Origin: Patiria pectinifera
Lineage: Eukaryota; Echinodermata; Asteroidea; Valvatida; Asterinidae
NCBI GenBank assembly: GCA_029964075.1
Contig: CM057141.1
Location: 1,984,001 to 2,048,000, forward strand
Length of the DNA: 64,000 nt
Direction of reading: 5' to 3'
Part shown: in pieces, positions 11,089 through 22,543 of the stretch
Position numbering within the stretch: the stretch's first letter is position 1
How the letters are laid out: each line of letters begins with the position of its first letter
The notes under the pieces: model-generated
What the model was told of the DNA's origin: nothing
What the model saw: the letters and a program-made list of their open reading frames with translations, nothing else
Databases searched by the model: none
Made by a program: the position numbers and the translations under genes

Positions 11089-13567
11089 ATGTCTACTGCG
11101 AAAGAGCAACACCCTCGATTGAAAAGTTTGAAGAATACGTCATGTTGTGACCCATTTAAATGTCACAGCAAGAGAAAAACTGTTGGTTTGAGAGAGGTGT
11201 CTGAGAGGTTTGTACCGTAATTTTCGGAATATAAGCCGCGCGGCGTATAAGCCGCAGCACGCAAAAATCTGCAAATTAAGATTTGAAGTCGGCGTATAAG
11301 CCGCACCGGCATATAAGCCGCACCGACCGCTGCGGTTTCAATTTTGTAAGGCCTCCAAATTTTAGTCAAAATGCTCTGAACCAGTTCCATTTACACTACA
11401 GAAGCTATTAAAAGGGCCACAACAGTTATATCGAATCATTTACAATCGATACTTTTACAAACAAATATGGGAATTGATGAGAAATAAACACCGGGAACTG
11501 CTGCCGGCTGCCCCGTCATAGCACGGCAGCCTGCGCCACGCACGCCGGTGAATGACAACATTTTCCCACAGCACGTGAGAAAGTATGAAACCCACCGTGT
11601 GTTGTCTGACTGGAGCGCTACAAATCTCGCTTTGTGGCAACAGATGCTGATTTGTTTTGTCCTAAGAATAAACAGGTCCGTTTTTACCATGGAGCTATCA
11701 AAACTTATCCACTTATTCAAGTTTCGATCGTAACTTTCTTTGGAAATAGTCAAAACGAAGCGGACATTTTAATAGACGAATCCATTAATTTTGTAAGGGG
11801 TGATTTAGTCCCTCTTTTGAGTTTTACATCGTTTCTTGAATACATTTCAAGAAAACAAAATATATTGCAACGTTGAACAACTGATTATGTAATAGAAAAA
11901 TGTTTCGAACGCCATACAAATTTTAGTCGTCTTTTTTCTTATTTTTTAAACAGCGGAAATATTGGTAATTATTGTTCCCAAGAAAGAACACCCCTTTGTT
12001 ACCGCAAATGGTGTGATCCGCTGGGGGGAAAACATGCTGCGTATCGCTGCTGCACTGTACCAGTATCACGTACGTACGGCTGGTGGCAAGTGTCAAAGAC
12101 AGCTTTCCTCACCGTAATTTTTACCGCTCGGTACCTTTACGTGAGACGTGGTTTCGGTTTTTTAATGACTTTCTTAATTTATAATTCATTTCAGCAACAC
12201 ATCTCTTCTTGTACCAGTACATTAAATACAAATGTGAATCTTATTTTTATTCTTCAAGGCTCGGCGTATAAGCCGCAGTAAACATTTTCATGGGCAAATT
12301 CAACGTATAAGCCGCGGCTTATATTCCGAAAATTACGGTAGTTGAGCACCCCAGCCTCAATCTTTCTCGTGCACAAACTCTCTGCACTGGATGTCGTAAA
12401 AAGTTGTCAAAGTTGCCACCAGAATTAACAATTTTGACATCGGGAAGTTCTGGTGAGACCACTGATTCTGAAGTACCAGGACCTTCAAGATCACCGACAC
12501 ATAGAGATGTTTTTGTTTCACCCAATGTGGATGTAGACATTGTCAATCAGTCTTTGACGATAATTGGTGAATCCCCAATCAAGAGCAAGAAAAAATCTAC
12601 AGGAAGCTATATTGAAAGTAAAGTGAAGAAAATTGAGTCAACAATCAAGAACAGGCTTGAAACTGCAACAGGTAAACAGTTCCAAGATGATGAGTGTGAG
12701 ATGATAAGTCAGTTGAAGGAAAAGTTTCACTCACTGACCAGGACAAGTGAACAAGTTCAAGTTTTGACTGTGTTACCTACGAGCTGGAGCATCCAAAAAA
12801 TTACAGAGGAATTTGGGGCATCAAATTATATGGCCAGAAAAGCTAAAAAACTGGTGAAGGAACAGGGAATACTAGCCATTCCAAACCCAGCAGATTGGCA
12901 TTTTTTTGCAACCTCCCACGGGAAAGGCCCATCTGATGGAATTGGAGGAACTGTTAAACGCCTTGCAGCAAGAGCTAGTCTTCAGCGACCTTGGGATCAG
13001 CAGATTATGACCCCATGGCAGCTGTATGAATTTGCTACTTCTCAGATAAAGAGTATTGACTTCGCTTTTGCAACAACAGAGCAATACAAGAATGAAGCGG
13101 ATATTCTTAGGCAAAGATTCCAAATTGCACGTACCATTCCAGGAACACAAAAGCTGCACTGTTTTTGTCCGATGTCTAAAGACAAAATTAAGGTGCGTGA
13201 TTTTTCCTCCTCCTCAGACTCAAGGGAGGAACCAGTTTGTCTCCAAGTCCATGGACAAGCTGCATGTATTGATTTTGCAGATATCAAGGGGTATGTTACA
13301 GTGATGTATGACTGTTACTGGTGGCTAGCATGTGTTCAGGAGATCCTTCCAGCATCCCAAGAAGTGGAACTGAGTTTCCTTCATCCCCATGGGCCATCTC
13401 CATCTTTCAAGTTCCCCTATCGACCAGACACACTTGTAATTCACGGCATGGATGTACTAACAGCAGTGGAACCGGTCACTGAAACAGGACGCGTATACAA
13501 GATCTCCGCCGAGGAGATGAACACTGCAACACAGACTTTGGTTGAGCGAAAAATTAAAGTAAAGTAG
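11089..13567 (+). pseudogene. Transposase-like gene, split by insertion and lacking its middle
   Basis: The frame opens at ATG 11089 and reads to 11214. It is interrupted by the element at 11215-12338 and its TA copy, then continues in frame from 12341 to the stop at 13565-13567. Without the insert the product is about 450 aa. Visible parts are an N-terminal Cys cluster (CCDPFKC, then CTGC about 34 residues after that cluster), a Ser-rich linker, a basic helical region, a helix-turn-helix-like segment (ITEEFGASNYMARKAKKL), and then abruptly a C-terminal region with FFATSHGKGPSDGIGG and YWWLACVQEI. In related full-length transposon proteins a catalytic region with earlier acidic residues separates the last two parts. 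Here they are joined, so the catalytic core seems deleted in frame. The remaining 409-codon frame has no stops. Family assignment is tentative. Confidence 0.7.
11215..12338. mobile_element. Nested TA-flanked non-autonomous transposon
   Basis: A 1.12-kb element with inverted ends CCGTAATTTTCGGAATATAA and TTATATTCCGAAAATTACGG, flanked on both sides by TA (11213-11214 and 12339-12340). Subterminal GTATAAGCCGC words are repeated near both ends (11238, 11296, 11310 on the left; 12264 and 12305 on the right). There is no long reading frame inside. It sits inside the transposase gene of the larger element at codon GTA, so it is the younger insertion. TA target and short inverted ends fit Tc1/mariner or ISL2EU-like non-autonomous elements; the class is not decided. 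Confidence 0.88.
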
Positions 13568-14240
13568 ACCGGTAAAACATATTTTTTAAAAGTAATTTTG
13601 TTCTGCCGTTAATATATATGTGGAACTATACAGTTGTAAAGGGCAAACATGATGCACAGGTAAAATGTGCACATGTACATGTACACAGTACAAGTATACC
13701 TGTACATTTACATGACATGTACATGTACATGTACATGTTCATTTAATATTATGCACACTTTTTCATGGACAGGCTTTCTTCAAAAAATCATAACTTAAAA
13801 ACTTTCAGAGCGCCCATCCCAATTTTTTTTTAAGATTGTTGCTGACATCATAAACTAACATTTGAAAAAAAATTACAAAATTTGAAGCATATTGTTTTTT
13901 GTAATTCAAGGTCAAAGGTCATTTTTTTACGCATTTTCTCTGCACTTCATGCTACGATTTTGGTTTTATTTTATGAAATGGAGGCCATTCAAAGAACTTT
14001 AATATGATGTACAACTTGGCTTTGTAGGCGCTATAGTTTTTGAGATACAAGTATTTAAAGTTCGGAGGTCATGCTAATTAGTCAAAAGTTCGTTGACCCG
14101 TATCTCAAAAACTAACGAGTCAATTTACAAAAAAAATTCAGTTCTGGGGGTTTCTCATATAGGCCAATCATCACACCAAATATTGTTTCAATCTGTGAGG
14201 GTCGGGTCCAAAAGCGTGTTGATTTGACACGGAATGACCC

Positions 14241-14926
14241 AAAACTAAATCAGATAAAATCTCTGTAAATTATTCATCAAACTTTGTCTTTGACTTGAGT
14301 TTGACACTTATGACATGTATGACAAGCGATATACATGTACATTACAATGATTTATGCACAAACCTATGGGTGGTTGGGTCAGTGGGAAAGAGTCCATAGG
14401 GCTAATGGGCGATCATGTATCTACGGGCCCGGTTCATATTATTACCCACCAAACTAGTTGGCGACATTAAGAACATACAGGTATGTAGATTAAAGGGCAG
14501 GGTTTTGAATTTTTGAGGTAAATTTGGGGGTAAAATGATGACAGCACGCAACCCGAAAATAAAGATGGCGATCACCACGCGATGTATTTGTTCATTGTAA
14601 AAATGATGATAAGACATGAAACTGGGACTGAGAAATATTTCCAATTTTGGAAATACTCAGAAACTTTTCTTGACTCTCCATAGACTTTGTACACAACGGC
14701 TGATTGGAAGTGGTTGCAACATTTTTTTCCGCCGCCGCAAAACACATCAGTTTCCACCTCACCTTGTGATTTCATTGAAGAGAAATCCATTAGGCTTGGC
14801 AAAACTGAAACTATGACATTATATCTCAAAACTCAGAGTTTTGTTTAATATCCATGTAGTTAATTTACTTTACTTGCAGTTGCAGATTTGACTTACAGCG
14901 GTTATAGGTGATATCTGCCAGCAACC
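14241..14926 (+). promoter_or_regulatory. ACP7 upstream region and 5' leader
   Basis: The space between the large transposon and the ACP7 start must hold the ACP7 promoter or a 5' leader exon. TTACTTGCAG and TTACAG at 14870-14897 could be splice acceptors of a leader. The start context CAGCAACCATGG is strong. No TATA box is obvious. A dispersed repeat occupies 14597-14697. Confidence 0.35.
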
Positions 14927-17900
14927 ATGGATCGCAAGCTGATCTTGAGTCTACTCTTTGTACTTGTCTTCCATGCGCATGTCGTGTACAAAATAGTCGG
15001 TGCACCAGCAGCAGAAACAGTGGATGACAATGAAGGTATGTTAATGGTTATCTACGTGTAAGTAAAAGTAAAGTCTGTCACGAGCCAATGTGGCCCATCA
15101 GGCCGGCGTTTATCTCGGGTTTCAGTAGCATGAAACAACTGAGAATAGTTCTATTCCCCTGGATGGGATGCTTGTCCATCACAGGTTACGCCCCAGCTAA
15201 TGCTGGTACCTATTTGTACTCCTGGGTGGAGAGAGGCAAGTTGGGATGAAGTGGCTTGCCCAAGGACTCAACATATGACCAGCGGCTGGATTCAAACCCC
15301 TGACCGTCTTGTCATGAGTCACGAACCCTAACCGCTAGGCCACACATCCCCATGTAAGTAAAGGGGATAGTAGTCTGAAGAAGGTAACTGGTAACCAGTC
15401 CCCTAACAGGTAACCAGTCCCCTAACAGGTACGGTTTTAAACATCGTGTTTACATGTATATCTGCCCCATCACATTATTAAACCCCAACATAAATACTTT
15501 TTAACCCTCCTATACTTGTAACTATCGCAAACTGTCAAAAACAACCCAACCCCTACCTCTCTCAGTAGCTTTTGTACAGGCTGGTCACCAACTACCAGAA
15601 ACCCCTATGGATTACACCGTGTAACTGCCAAAGCCTGTTGAAGTGGTTTGATAGATAGGGTGACCATAAAGACTGGTACAGCTTATTAAACCTGTCAATT
15701 GTACCAATAGGCCAGTTTACAGACCTGTTAAAAAATTGTAACCTGATATATTTTGATCCATAAACAAAACTGTACACAGTTAAAAACTTGGCAACAATTT
15801 AATTCTACCATTTTACTCCACGTTCGGGAATGATATACACATGTAGACTTGTAAGATAAAGGTCCCATAGCCATTACTGGCCGTAGGGGCAGTGGGACGT
15901 TAGAGGTCCACTGTGTCTTGGGCGCGGCATATGAGTGGCGGTGCCCAGTCCTCTCCTCTCGCCGTCTTACCTTCCCTGAACGAATCAGGTACCCATTTTA
16001 CTGTTGGGTCGTCAGAGAGAGTTTTCCAGTTTTTGGTCCAAATGGGATTCGAACCGCCAACCTTCCACTCCGTAGCTCCACGCTCTAACTGCTCGGCTAC
16101 GAGGCCCCTCGTCACATGTAGTGTACCTATACATTAATTCTTACAAAACATAAAAACACATTTGTATCATGCTCGGTGAATTGAACCTATCTTTAATTTC
16201 TCTGGCATTTCTATGTAGGTCAGATCAGGCAACCTCGCGAACCATCTGACAAGAAAGCAACCGACATCCCAGAGCAGATTCACATTGCCCTGGGCGACGC
16301 CGTGACAGAGATGGTTGTCATGTGGTCAACACAAGCTTGGTCATCATCAGTGGTCAAGTACGGCCCGTTGCTGGACAGCTTGAATCTGGTGGCCAGCGGT
16401 GACTGCGTGGAGTTCTCTTGGCTGGAGGGCAACGCAGAGGGTTTGCAGTTCATTCATCGGGTAAAGTTGAGGGTGAGTCTTGGTGAGAAATATGGGGAGT
16501 TTTGGCGTAGTGATTAGGGTTCATGACTCATGATCGGAGGGTCGGGGGTTCAAAGCCAGCTGTTGGCCATACGTCGTGTCATTGGGCAAGCCACTTTACC
16601 CCCACTTGCCTCTCTCCACCCAGGAGTGTAAATGGGTACTGGCATTAGCTGGGGAGTAACCTGCGATGGACTAGCATCCCATCCAAGGGTAACAGAAATA
16701 TTCTCAGTTGTTTCATGTCACTGAAACTGGAGATAAACGCCGGCCTGATGGGCCATATTGGCTCGTGACAGACTTTACTTTGACATCTTGAGAAAAACTA
16801 CCTTTCACTTTTCTTGTTTTTTTTTAAGAATCTCCTGCCAGCAACCAACTACTCGTACAAGGTGGAGAGTGATGGCCAGGAAAGCTCGACGTTCACATTT
16901 GCAACATTGCCAGACACAACGGTATGTAGTTATCAATGCCGTGAGTATCATCTTCCAGTAAAGGCCCATGAAATCAGTTTTAAGTGAAAACATTTTTTTT
17001 TATGCAGATGAAACCGTTCCGCAGAATTGTGTGAAAATTTTGAAATTTCCTCTAGATTTCAAATTTTTCTATTGACTGCCATGCTGTTTCTGACTTCTAA
17101 TAGGACATATTTGTTAATTTCAACACCTGGTTGTAAGTTCAGTAATGTATAAAAGTTATAGTAATGTGTTTATGCGATGGAACAACATGGGGTTCAGGCA
17201 TAATTTTACCCACCCCGAAACACCTTTACTATGCAGGCATGCGATATTACTTGTCTGAAATGTACATTCACAACCTATCCGCTCTGTTCACAAGTACCCC
17301 CTCACTGGCAAAGGAAGTACAGTTGGGGGTGACCGATCAACGCCATCTTGCCTGACTGCAATTCATTTGCCGGGAAGCGCGGCCACTGCGTGTAAATAGA
17401 ACAAATCCCCTGGTGTACGTGGGTCACACACAAGGAATGGTGGGAAATGTCCCGCCCATGGGACGTCGTTGCTAGGTAAAAGGGCGCCCTCTTTTGGTAG
17501 CGCACGGAGCTCATATTGACAAGTGTGCTTTCCTTTGTGCTTGTACTCCCAACTGCAGGACTGGTCCCCGACGCTGCTTGTATTCGGAGACATGGGTCAC
17601 GTTGGCGGGGCGCCAAGCTTGCGTCTCCTGAACGAGGCGGCGACGAAAAGAACTGCAGATGTTGTCATCCACGTTGGGGACTTTGCCTATGATTTCCACG
17701 ACGAAGGAGGAAAGGTATAGATAGATGTGTTTTCAAGCCAGGGACTAGGCCTGTACCCTGGGTGGTTTGGGACAGTGGGGGGTGGGGGGGGGGGGAATTG
17801 AACAAATTCCCCTGACCCACTGGCCCGCGAGCTTTAGTGTTCTTAGGGTTTTTTATGTGCAGACTTGCCCTTGGCTTGCCTAAGGCCAAAAAAAAATAGG

Positions 17901-20900
17901 TCTCTGGTTTCTGGTATGCGCGCGCGTCGCCGTAGCCATGCGCGTCGGCAAAATGAAAAAGTTTTTTTTCCAATGAAAGATGATGTCTCAAAACCACCAA
18001 ACTCACTGGTGTGACTGGAATCCTGCTGCTGCACAATTTTAACGTGTTTTTAGATGGGGTTATGATCGAGAATAAGCTTTATGTGGCCTCTCTGGTCTCC
18101 CATAATATTTGCACTAAGTTTAGTCGGGCACCATTTTGCAGTCATCTGCCGACATTTGAAGCAAAAAAAAAAAAAAACAGGTAAAAAAAAAGAAGCCGCG
18201 TCGCTGCACCACTTTTTGGGCAAGCTCCATACCAGAAACTGGAGACTTTTCTTTTTGGCCTAAGACCATGTTACCTTTTTAACACAATTAGATGTGATCT
18301 CATTTTGCATGAGCAAACAAGATGCCAACATGACTACCGAAAATCCATAATTTTAGAAAACAAAAACCAGGGTTTTTTTTGTTGAAAAAATATATAATTT
18401 TTTCCATATTCAATCCCACTGGCTCACTGCTCAAAGAAAAGGTCTTGTCTCATTATTAGTTTGAAACAAACTTAATATATTTGAGGTTACATTTTCGGTA
18501 TACTTTTCTTGACTCATACTGTACGTACAGTAAAAGCTGTTTGAGTGAAACGGAAACCCAAAGTGCTCATGATTATTGATGTGTTTTTTTGTCAAGGTTG
18601 GGGATGCCTTCATGAATAGAATCCAACACGTAGCATCTACAATTCCATACATGACCTGCCCGGGCAACCACGGTGAGTAGAACCAGTCACAATCCATGAC
18701 TTACTTGCTTAACCCTAACCGAACTCAACCCATCAAAGTTCAACAGCAGGTTTTGTTTGAATCTGTTGGGATAGGCACAGTACCCTAAAACAGATGGTCT
18801 TTTACATTGGGTTTGGCATACCTCCAGAAACTAAGTCATGTCAGGGAACAATTTTGTGTTGATTGATTTCAGAGATTCCTAACAGCTTCAGCCATTACCG
18901 CTATCGCTTCTCAATGCCCAGTCTGCCGTGGCCGATGCCGCTGGAGAAAATGTGGTTCAGCTTCAACGTTGCCAGAGCACACTTTGTGAGGTATGTAAAT
19001 ACAAAACTACATCATTTGTGATGCGAGCAAGCTAAATGAGTCGTTTGTCGGGAATTTTCATTTGGAGATACAGGCCACAATAGGGCCACTTCATCACATC
19101 ACTTCATTGCATCTCTTGGTGTTCCGACTTCCATAATTTTTGAACTAAAGATGGTACCAGCATGCGGTTTTCACAGCAGTAATGCTGAGATTGTGCTCTT
19201 TTCAAATCTGTAATAATTTTTTTTTTGACCAGGGTCGACAAACGACTCATGTAGCTTGATCGCATCACATTTAATCAAGAGGTCCACCTTTGTACCTGGT
19301 CTGAACAAAGCTGACTCTTAACTTTTCAACACACACATCCACCTCAAAACGAAATAATACAAAAGAGTTTTTGAAAGAGAGTTTTTGATTTGAAGAAACT
19401 GAGATCAAATGTTGTCTTGTGGGTATTATGACTGTTAGCAGTGTGTTTTGTGGGTAAGTTTGAAATGCACTACTCATTGCCATAACAGTCAGGTACCAGC
19501 GGAACTATAATTTACAGACACAACGAACCCTGAAACTTAAAGTATAAGGTGTTTCTCATTGTGCATGTCCAAAACCGCAAGCTTGTTGTATTTGTCGGCA
19601 ATTTGATTCATAATTTTAACCCTAACCCTGCTGAATCCAAGTGATCCATATCTGGGTAGCTACAAAATACTACTGAGTAGTAACATGTAGTATGCATTTC
19701 TTTCTATACAAGTGTGCACAACACATTTTGTATTCTGTGGTATTTGGTACTTGACCCCCTAAGAGCCCTTAGGGGGTTAGGATTAAATTAGGGACCCTGA
19801 TTTGTTCAATTACCAAGTATAAATTGGTGGGGGGATATGTTCAAATGACATCGAATTGAACAATGGAACCAAATAATCGACACTTGGCTCAATTAAGCGA
19901 GTAACTGAATAATTCTTGCTCCCTACTCAAGCTATCAAGATATTGAATATGTGCAAACCTCTTATTTTTTGGGTGGGGGTGCAGTTATTCAACAGAGGTG
20001 TATTTCACCAACGGTCCCGTCGATGAGCAGTACGAGTGGCTACTGAAGGACCTAGAGGAGGCTAACAAACCTGCGAATCGACAGCTACGGCCCTGGATCA
20101 TAGCCGTGGGTCACCGACCAATGTACTGCTCCAATGGAAACAACGACGACTGCACTAACAAAGGCAGTAAGGTCAGAGAAAGGTGAGTCATGGACCACAA
20201 GGGTAAATTATAGACCAAGGGAAGGAAGCGGGGTTGATTGGTCATGAGTTGATTGTTCTGATCCATCGCCTGCAGGCACTGCCCTGTTAAGAGGGCAAAG
20301 TAGGCCAGGCGTTGAAGCCGCCTACTCCGGGTAGCAGGTGTATATTTTAAGACTGATTCTTTTATAATACATACCCGGTTTTTTTTCATTATTTTGATGG
20401 ATTCTTGACAGAACAGCTTGTTAAAAACACACTTGGCAATAGCCTTTTTATGTTCTGCTTGTGTACATTTCAGTTGCTGTGGAATGTTTCTGAGATGGGG
20501 GATTATTTGAGAATTTTCATTTCATGCATTTAGTTTTCTCCTGAAAAAAACACCCAAAACTTTTGGAAATGTTGAGTTAATGGTTCTGTTTAGATCCACA
20601 GAACCATTACTTAAAAAAAAGAAGCAAATTGAATTCTCAGTTACTTTCATCCTAACATCATAGGCTTTATTGACAGATAAACCATATCGTCACGTCACTG
20701 TAAGAAGATCGTAACTTGATTCTGCAACAAAGTCGTATCTCGCGCGAATACGCTACGTGCAACATGGGCGTATATTGTGTATCGCGCCGTCCATTGACTT
20801 GGTGTGTACATCCAGGTTGTTTTAAGCGAGATACGACCTTTTGACATTGAAGACTTGCGTTTCAGGTACATGACGTCACACGTCATTTAAGGAGATGCAA

Positions 20901-22029
20901 CCTTGTTGTGCAGACATGACGATATTGTAGTTGATGTCAGATTTTTCAAATGTAGTTCGTTTTTACTCCTGTTTCTCTTTGATTCCTTTGCAGTTTGGAG
21001 GAGCTGTTCTTTTCCCAGGGGGTGGATATAATCATCCAAGGCCATGAGCATTCCTATGAGCGTCTCTGGCCAGTGTACATGGAACAGGTGTACGCTGAGA
21101 ACTACACCAATCCCAGGGCACCTGTGCACATCATTGGCGGGGCGGCAGGCTGTAATGATTGGTATGGCTCCTGTGCAGACCCGATTCTGTTTCCTCGCGG
21201 TGAGTGTTTGAAATAGTGTTTTGAAATTGTTCTTGTTTAAAGGGAATATACAACATTTGCTAACATCAAAAACTAAAACTACCAAATTTTTATTATGAAA
21301 TACTTTACTGGACTGTAAATGACAGTGTAAAACATCCTGTGAAATCATGGCACCTACTGTGCTGTCATTTTCAAGAAAAGTGGCATTTTAGTATCACTTT
21401 CATGCTGGTCAGCCGACCAGCGTTAGAAAAAACTTGCTTTTTTCAAATAGTGCCCCCAATTTGTCATATTTAGTTTGTCTGCATTTTGTTTACAATCGAC
21501 TTCACACCTATGAAAGGGGAAAAGCCAGCTAGGCTGGTTCCCTGACATAATGATTCCCAGACGTCTATAAGTTGCTGTGTTTCATCATAAGTGGGGTCAG
21601 GGTACCAGACTACAGAAAATTATTGTTTTTCTTGGATTTTCCAGCATCTAAGAGCACAAAAACACAAACAATTCAGTGTAACAATATTTGCCATAATCCC
21701 CCCAAATCCATTCATTTCTGAAAGTTACAGCAAAAGAAATGCACATTCCCTTCAAGCATTTAAATGTTTAAACTTCATATCTGTGGAAATGGCTTATGAA
21801 TATGCATGAGGTGTTACATTATCTACCCTTTGATCTTTCAGGCCCCTGGTCCGCCTTCCGATCCTGGCTTCCTGGGCTGTACGGAATCGGCAAATTGATA
21901 CTTCACAATGCAACGCACGTCCAGTGGCAACAACTCATAGCGCTCAACGGTCAAGTCATGGACAATGTGTGGATCGAGCAGCATCGCCACGGCAAATTCA
22001 CAACCACTCCCAGTGACCAAGATAGCTGA
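14927..22029 (+). CDS. ACP7: Acid phosphatase type 7 (purple acid phosphatase-like)
   Basis: Secreted metallophosphoesterase of the purple acid phosphatase family, which hydrolyses phosphate esters at low pH with a dinuclear metal centre. Nine exons join in phase: 14927-15035, 16219-16472, 16829-16921, 17559-17714, 18597-18672, 18873-18990, 19985-20182, 20994-21199 and 21842-22029 (1398 nt, 465 aa). Residues 1-26 form a signal peptide with a hydrophobic core. A fibronectin-like N-terminal domain follows ([27 protein letters not shown]). The metal-binding motifs appear in order: GDMG, GDFAYD, GNHE (its codons span the intron between exons 5 and 6), GHRP and GHEHSYER. The length fits the family (human ACP7 438 aa). 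All metal ligands expected for the family are present, so it should be active. Its introns hold SINEs of opposite orientation on both sides of exon 2. Confidence 0.96.
15078..15352 (-). repeat. tRNA-derived SINE, family 2, full copy in ACP7 intron 1
   Basis: Minus-strand copy with the TGGCCTAGCGGTTAGGG A box, a GGTTTGAATCC B box and a body ending GAGATAAACGCCGGCCTGATG then GGCTCGTGACAGACTTTACT. It matches the plus-strand copy at 16503-16781 over its whole length, so the two form a potential stem around ACP7 exon 2. Confidence 0.85.
15895..16112 (-). repeat. tRNA-derived SINE, family 3
   Basis: The minus strand starts with a tRNA-like head, GGGGCCTCGTAGCCGAGC, and a perfect GGTTCGAATCC B box near 16048-16058. 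A roughly 130-bp body follows with GACGACCCAACAGTAAAATG and GGACTGGGCACCGCCACTC. It is the only copy of this family that I see in the window. A 71-codon open frame through it is coincidental. Confidence 0.7.
16503..16781 (+). repeat. tRNA-derived SINE, family 2, plus-strand copy in ACP7 intron 2
   Basis: Plus-strand copy with the head TGGCGTAGTGATTAGGG, a damaged B box GGTTCAAAGCC and the full body through GGCTCGTGACAGACTTTACTT. It lies 30 bp after the donor of ACP7 exon 2 and is inverted relative to the copy at 15078-15352. Confidence 0.85.
17277..17515 (+). repeat. Dispersed repeat, copy 2 (other copy 1722-1985)
   Basis: Same orientation and order as the block in the BBS4 intron. It lacks the short GTGCGTCAACCAGCTAAA stretch found there. 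It ends about 40 bp before the ACP7 exon 4 acceptor. Confidence 0.75.
17884..18260. mobile_element. MITE with GGCCAAAA ends and TAA target
   Basis: A 377-bp element with inverted ends from GGCCAAAAAAAAATAGG and CTCTGGTTTCTGG to CCAGAAACTGGAGAC and TTTTGGCC. TAA is repeated on both sides (17881-17883, 18261-18263). It contains a CpG-rich patch, GCGCGCGCGTCGCCGTAGCC. Two more copies lie in the GPCR units at 42299-42663 and 46417-46777, flanked by TTA. A 3-bp TWA target and GG-tipped ends fit PIF/Harbinger-type MITEs; this is inferred. It lies in ACP7 intron 4. Confidence 0.85.
18991..19984 (+). other. ACP7 intron 6, no recognised feature
   Basis: A 1-kb intron with no repeat ends or exons that I can support. 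A short palindrome AAGAGCCCTTAGGGGGTT lies near 19760-19778. The flanking exons join in phase 2, so nothing is missing. Confidence 0.6.
20183..20993 (+). other. ACP7 intron 7
   Basis: No exon seen. GTCGTATCTCGC near 20729 is mirrored by GCGAGATACGAC near 20826, so the 20690-20930 stretch may be a worn inverted-repeat element; its ends cannot be placed. Confidence 0.4.
21238..21755 (-). mobile_element. MITE, GGGAATATAC family, copy in ACP7 intron 8
   Basis: Starts TTAAAGGGAATATACAACAT at 21238 and ends ATTCCCTTCAA. The interior runs in the opposite sense to the copies at 3014 and 9176. Because it lacks the 150-bp nested insertion of 4865-5014, it is the best unoccupied reference for that site. 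Confidence 0.8.
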
Positions 22030-22119
22030 AAAACTTTGCCTTTTTCAGCCCTTGGCTGACTTGTAAATTACAGACATGTCAAGTTGCTTCCTGATTTTAT
22101 TTGATTCGTAAATTTTAGC

Positions 22120-22125
22120 AATAAA
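22120..22125 (+). terminator. ACP7 poly(A) signal
   Basis: AATAAA lies 91 bp after the ACP7 stop codon in a T-rich context, followed by AAACTGAGG. It is the first canonical signal downstream of the stop and gives a short 3' UTR. Confidence 0.7.
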
Positions 22126-22477
22126 ACTGAGGATTCCTCAAAAGCACCCTAGGCACTGTAGCTCGCAAGCCTGAAGAAACCTTTAGAGAGAAGACCGTGA
22201 AGAATCGAAATAAGTTTGGGATGTGGAAGGAAAACCTCAGAAGAATTTTTGAAAGGAAAACCCACAGAATCAGTATAAGGACTGAAAAACCAATCCACAT
22301 GAGGACCGACAATCCCAGCCAAAATGGTTGGGACACTTCCTGAGCCTGCCACGGTCACCCACTCCCCCGCTCCCCCGGTCAATGTTGTTCTCTCTAGCTG
22401 ATGGAGCACCACACCGCACAATGAGAGACAACATTGAACTGGGGTTGGGGGCCCAGCGAGATTTGGTCAGGATTGTA

Positions 22478-22543
22478 GGTAGGACTCGAACCCGGACCAT
22501 AGAGGTTGAAGGAGACAAAAGGACCGCTATGCCACCTGACTCC
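22478..22543 (-). repeat. tRNA-like SINE head or tRNA pseudogene
   Basis: On the minus strand GGAGTCAGGTGGCATAGCGG is followed by a perfect GGTTCGAGTCC B box (22483-22493). The A-box TGGCATAGCGG is also close to consensus. The stem halves do not pair fully, and a related body seems to continue toward 22330, so a SINE is more likely than a working tRNA gene. Confidence 0.55.

Larger units (their letters stand above)
10146..14240 (+). mobile_element. DNA transposon with ~610-bp inverted arms (Sola-like?)
   Basis: The element begins GGGTCATTCCGTGTCAAATC and ends with its reverse complement, GGAATGACCC. The left arm (10146-10754) and right arm (13626-14240) are nearly perfect inverted copies, and both carry an (ACATGT)-rich palindromic tract near their inner ends. 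AAAA flanks both sides, consistent with a 4-bp target duplication. Inside is a transposase-like gene (11089-13567) interrupted by a second transposon (11215-12338). A 4-bp target site, an N-terminal Cys finger and the SHGKGPSDGIGG motif bring Sola-type transposons to mind, but I cannot confirm the superfamily by eye. High arm identity implies recent activity. Confidence 0.85.

Noticed and set aside
8549..14697. The repeat pair at 8549 and 14597 as target duplication of the large transposon
   Set aside because: The copies are not adjacent to the element ends and are much longer than any target site; the 4-bp AAAA flanks fit better.
15900..16137. Coding frames of 71-74 codons on both strands
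   Set aside because: They lie over the family 3 SINE; no conserved motif, no splice context.
17302..17616. Overlapping minus-strand frames of 62-104 codons near ACP7 exon 4
   Set aside because: They are shadows of a dispersed repeat and of the ACP7 exon on the other strand.
22478..22543. Functional tRNA gene on the minus strand
   Set aside because: A and B boxes are good, but acceptor-stem pairing is poor and SINE-like body sequence continues.
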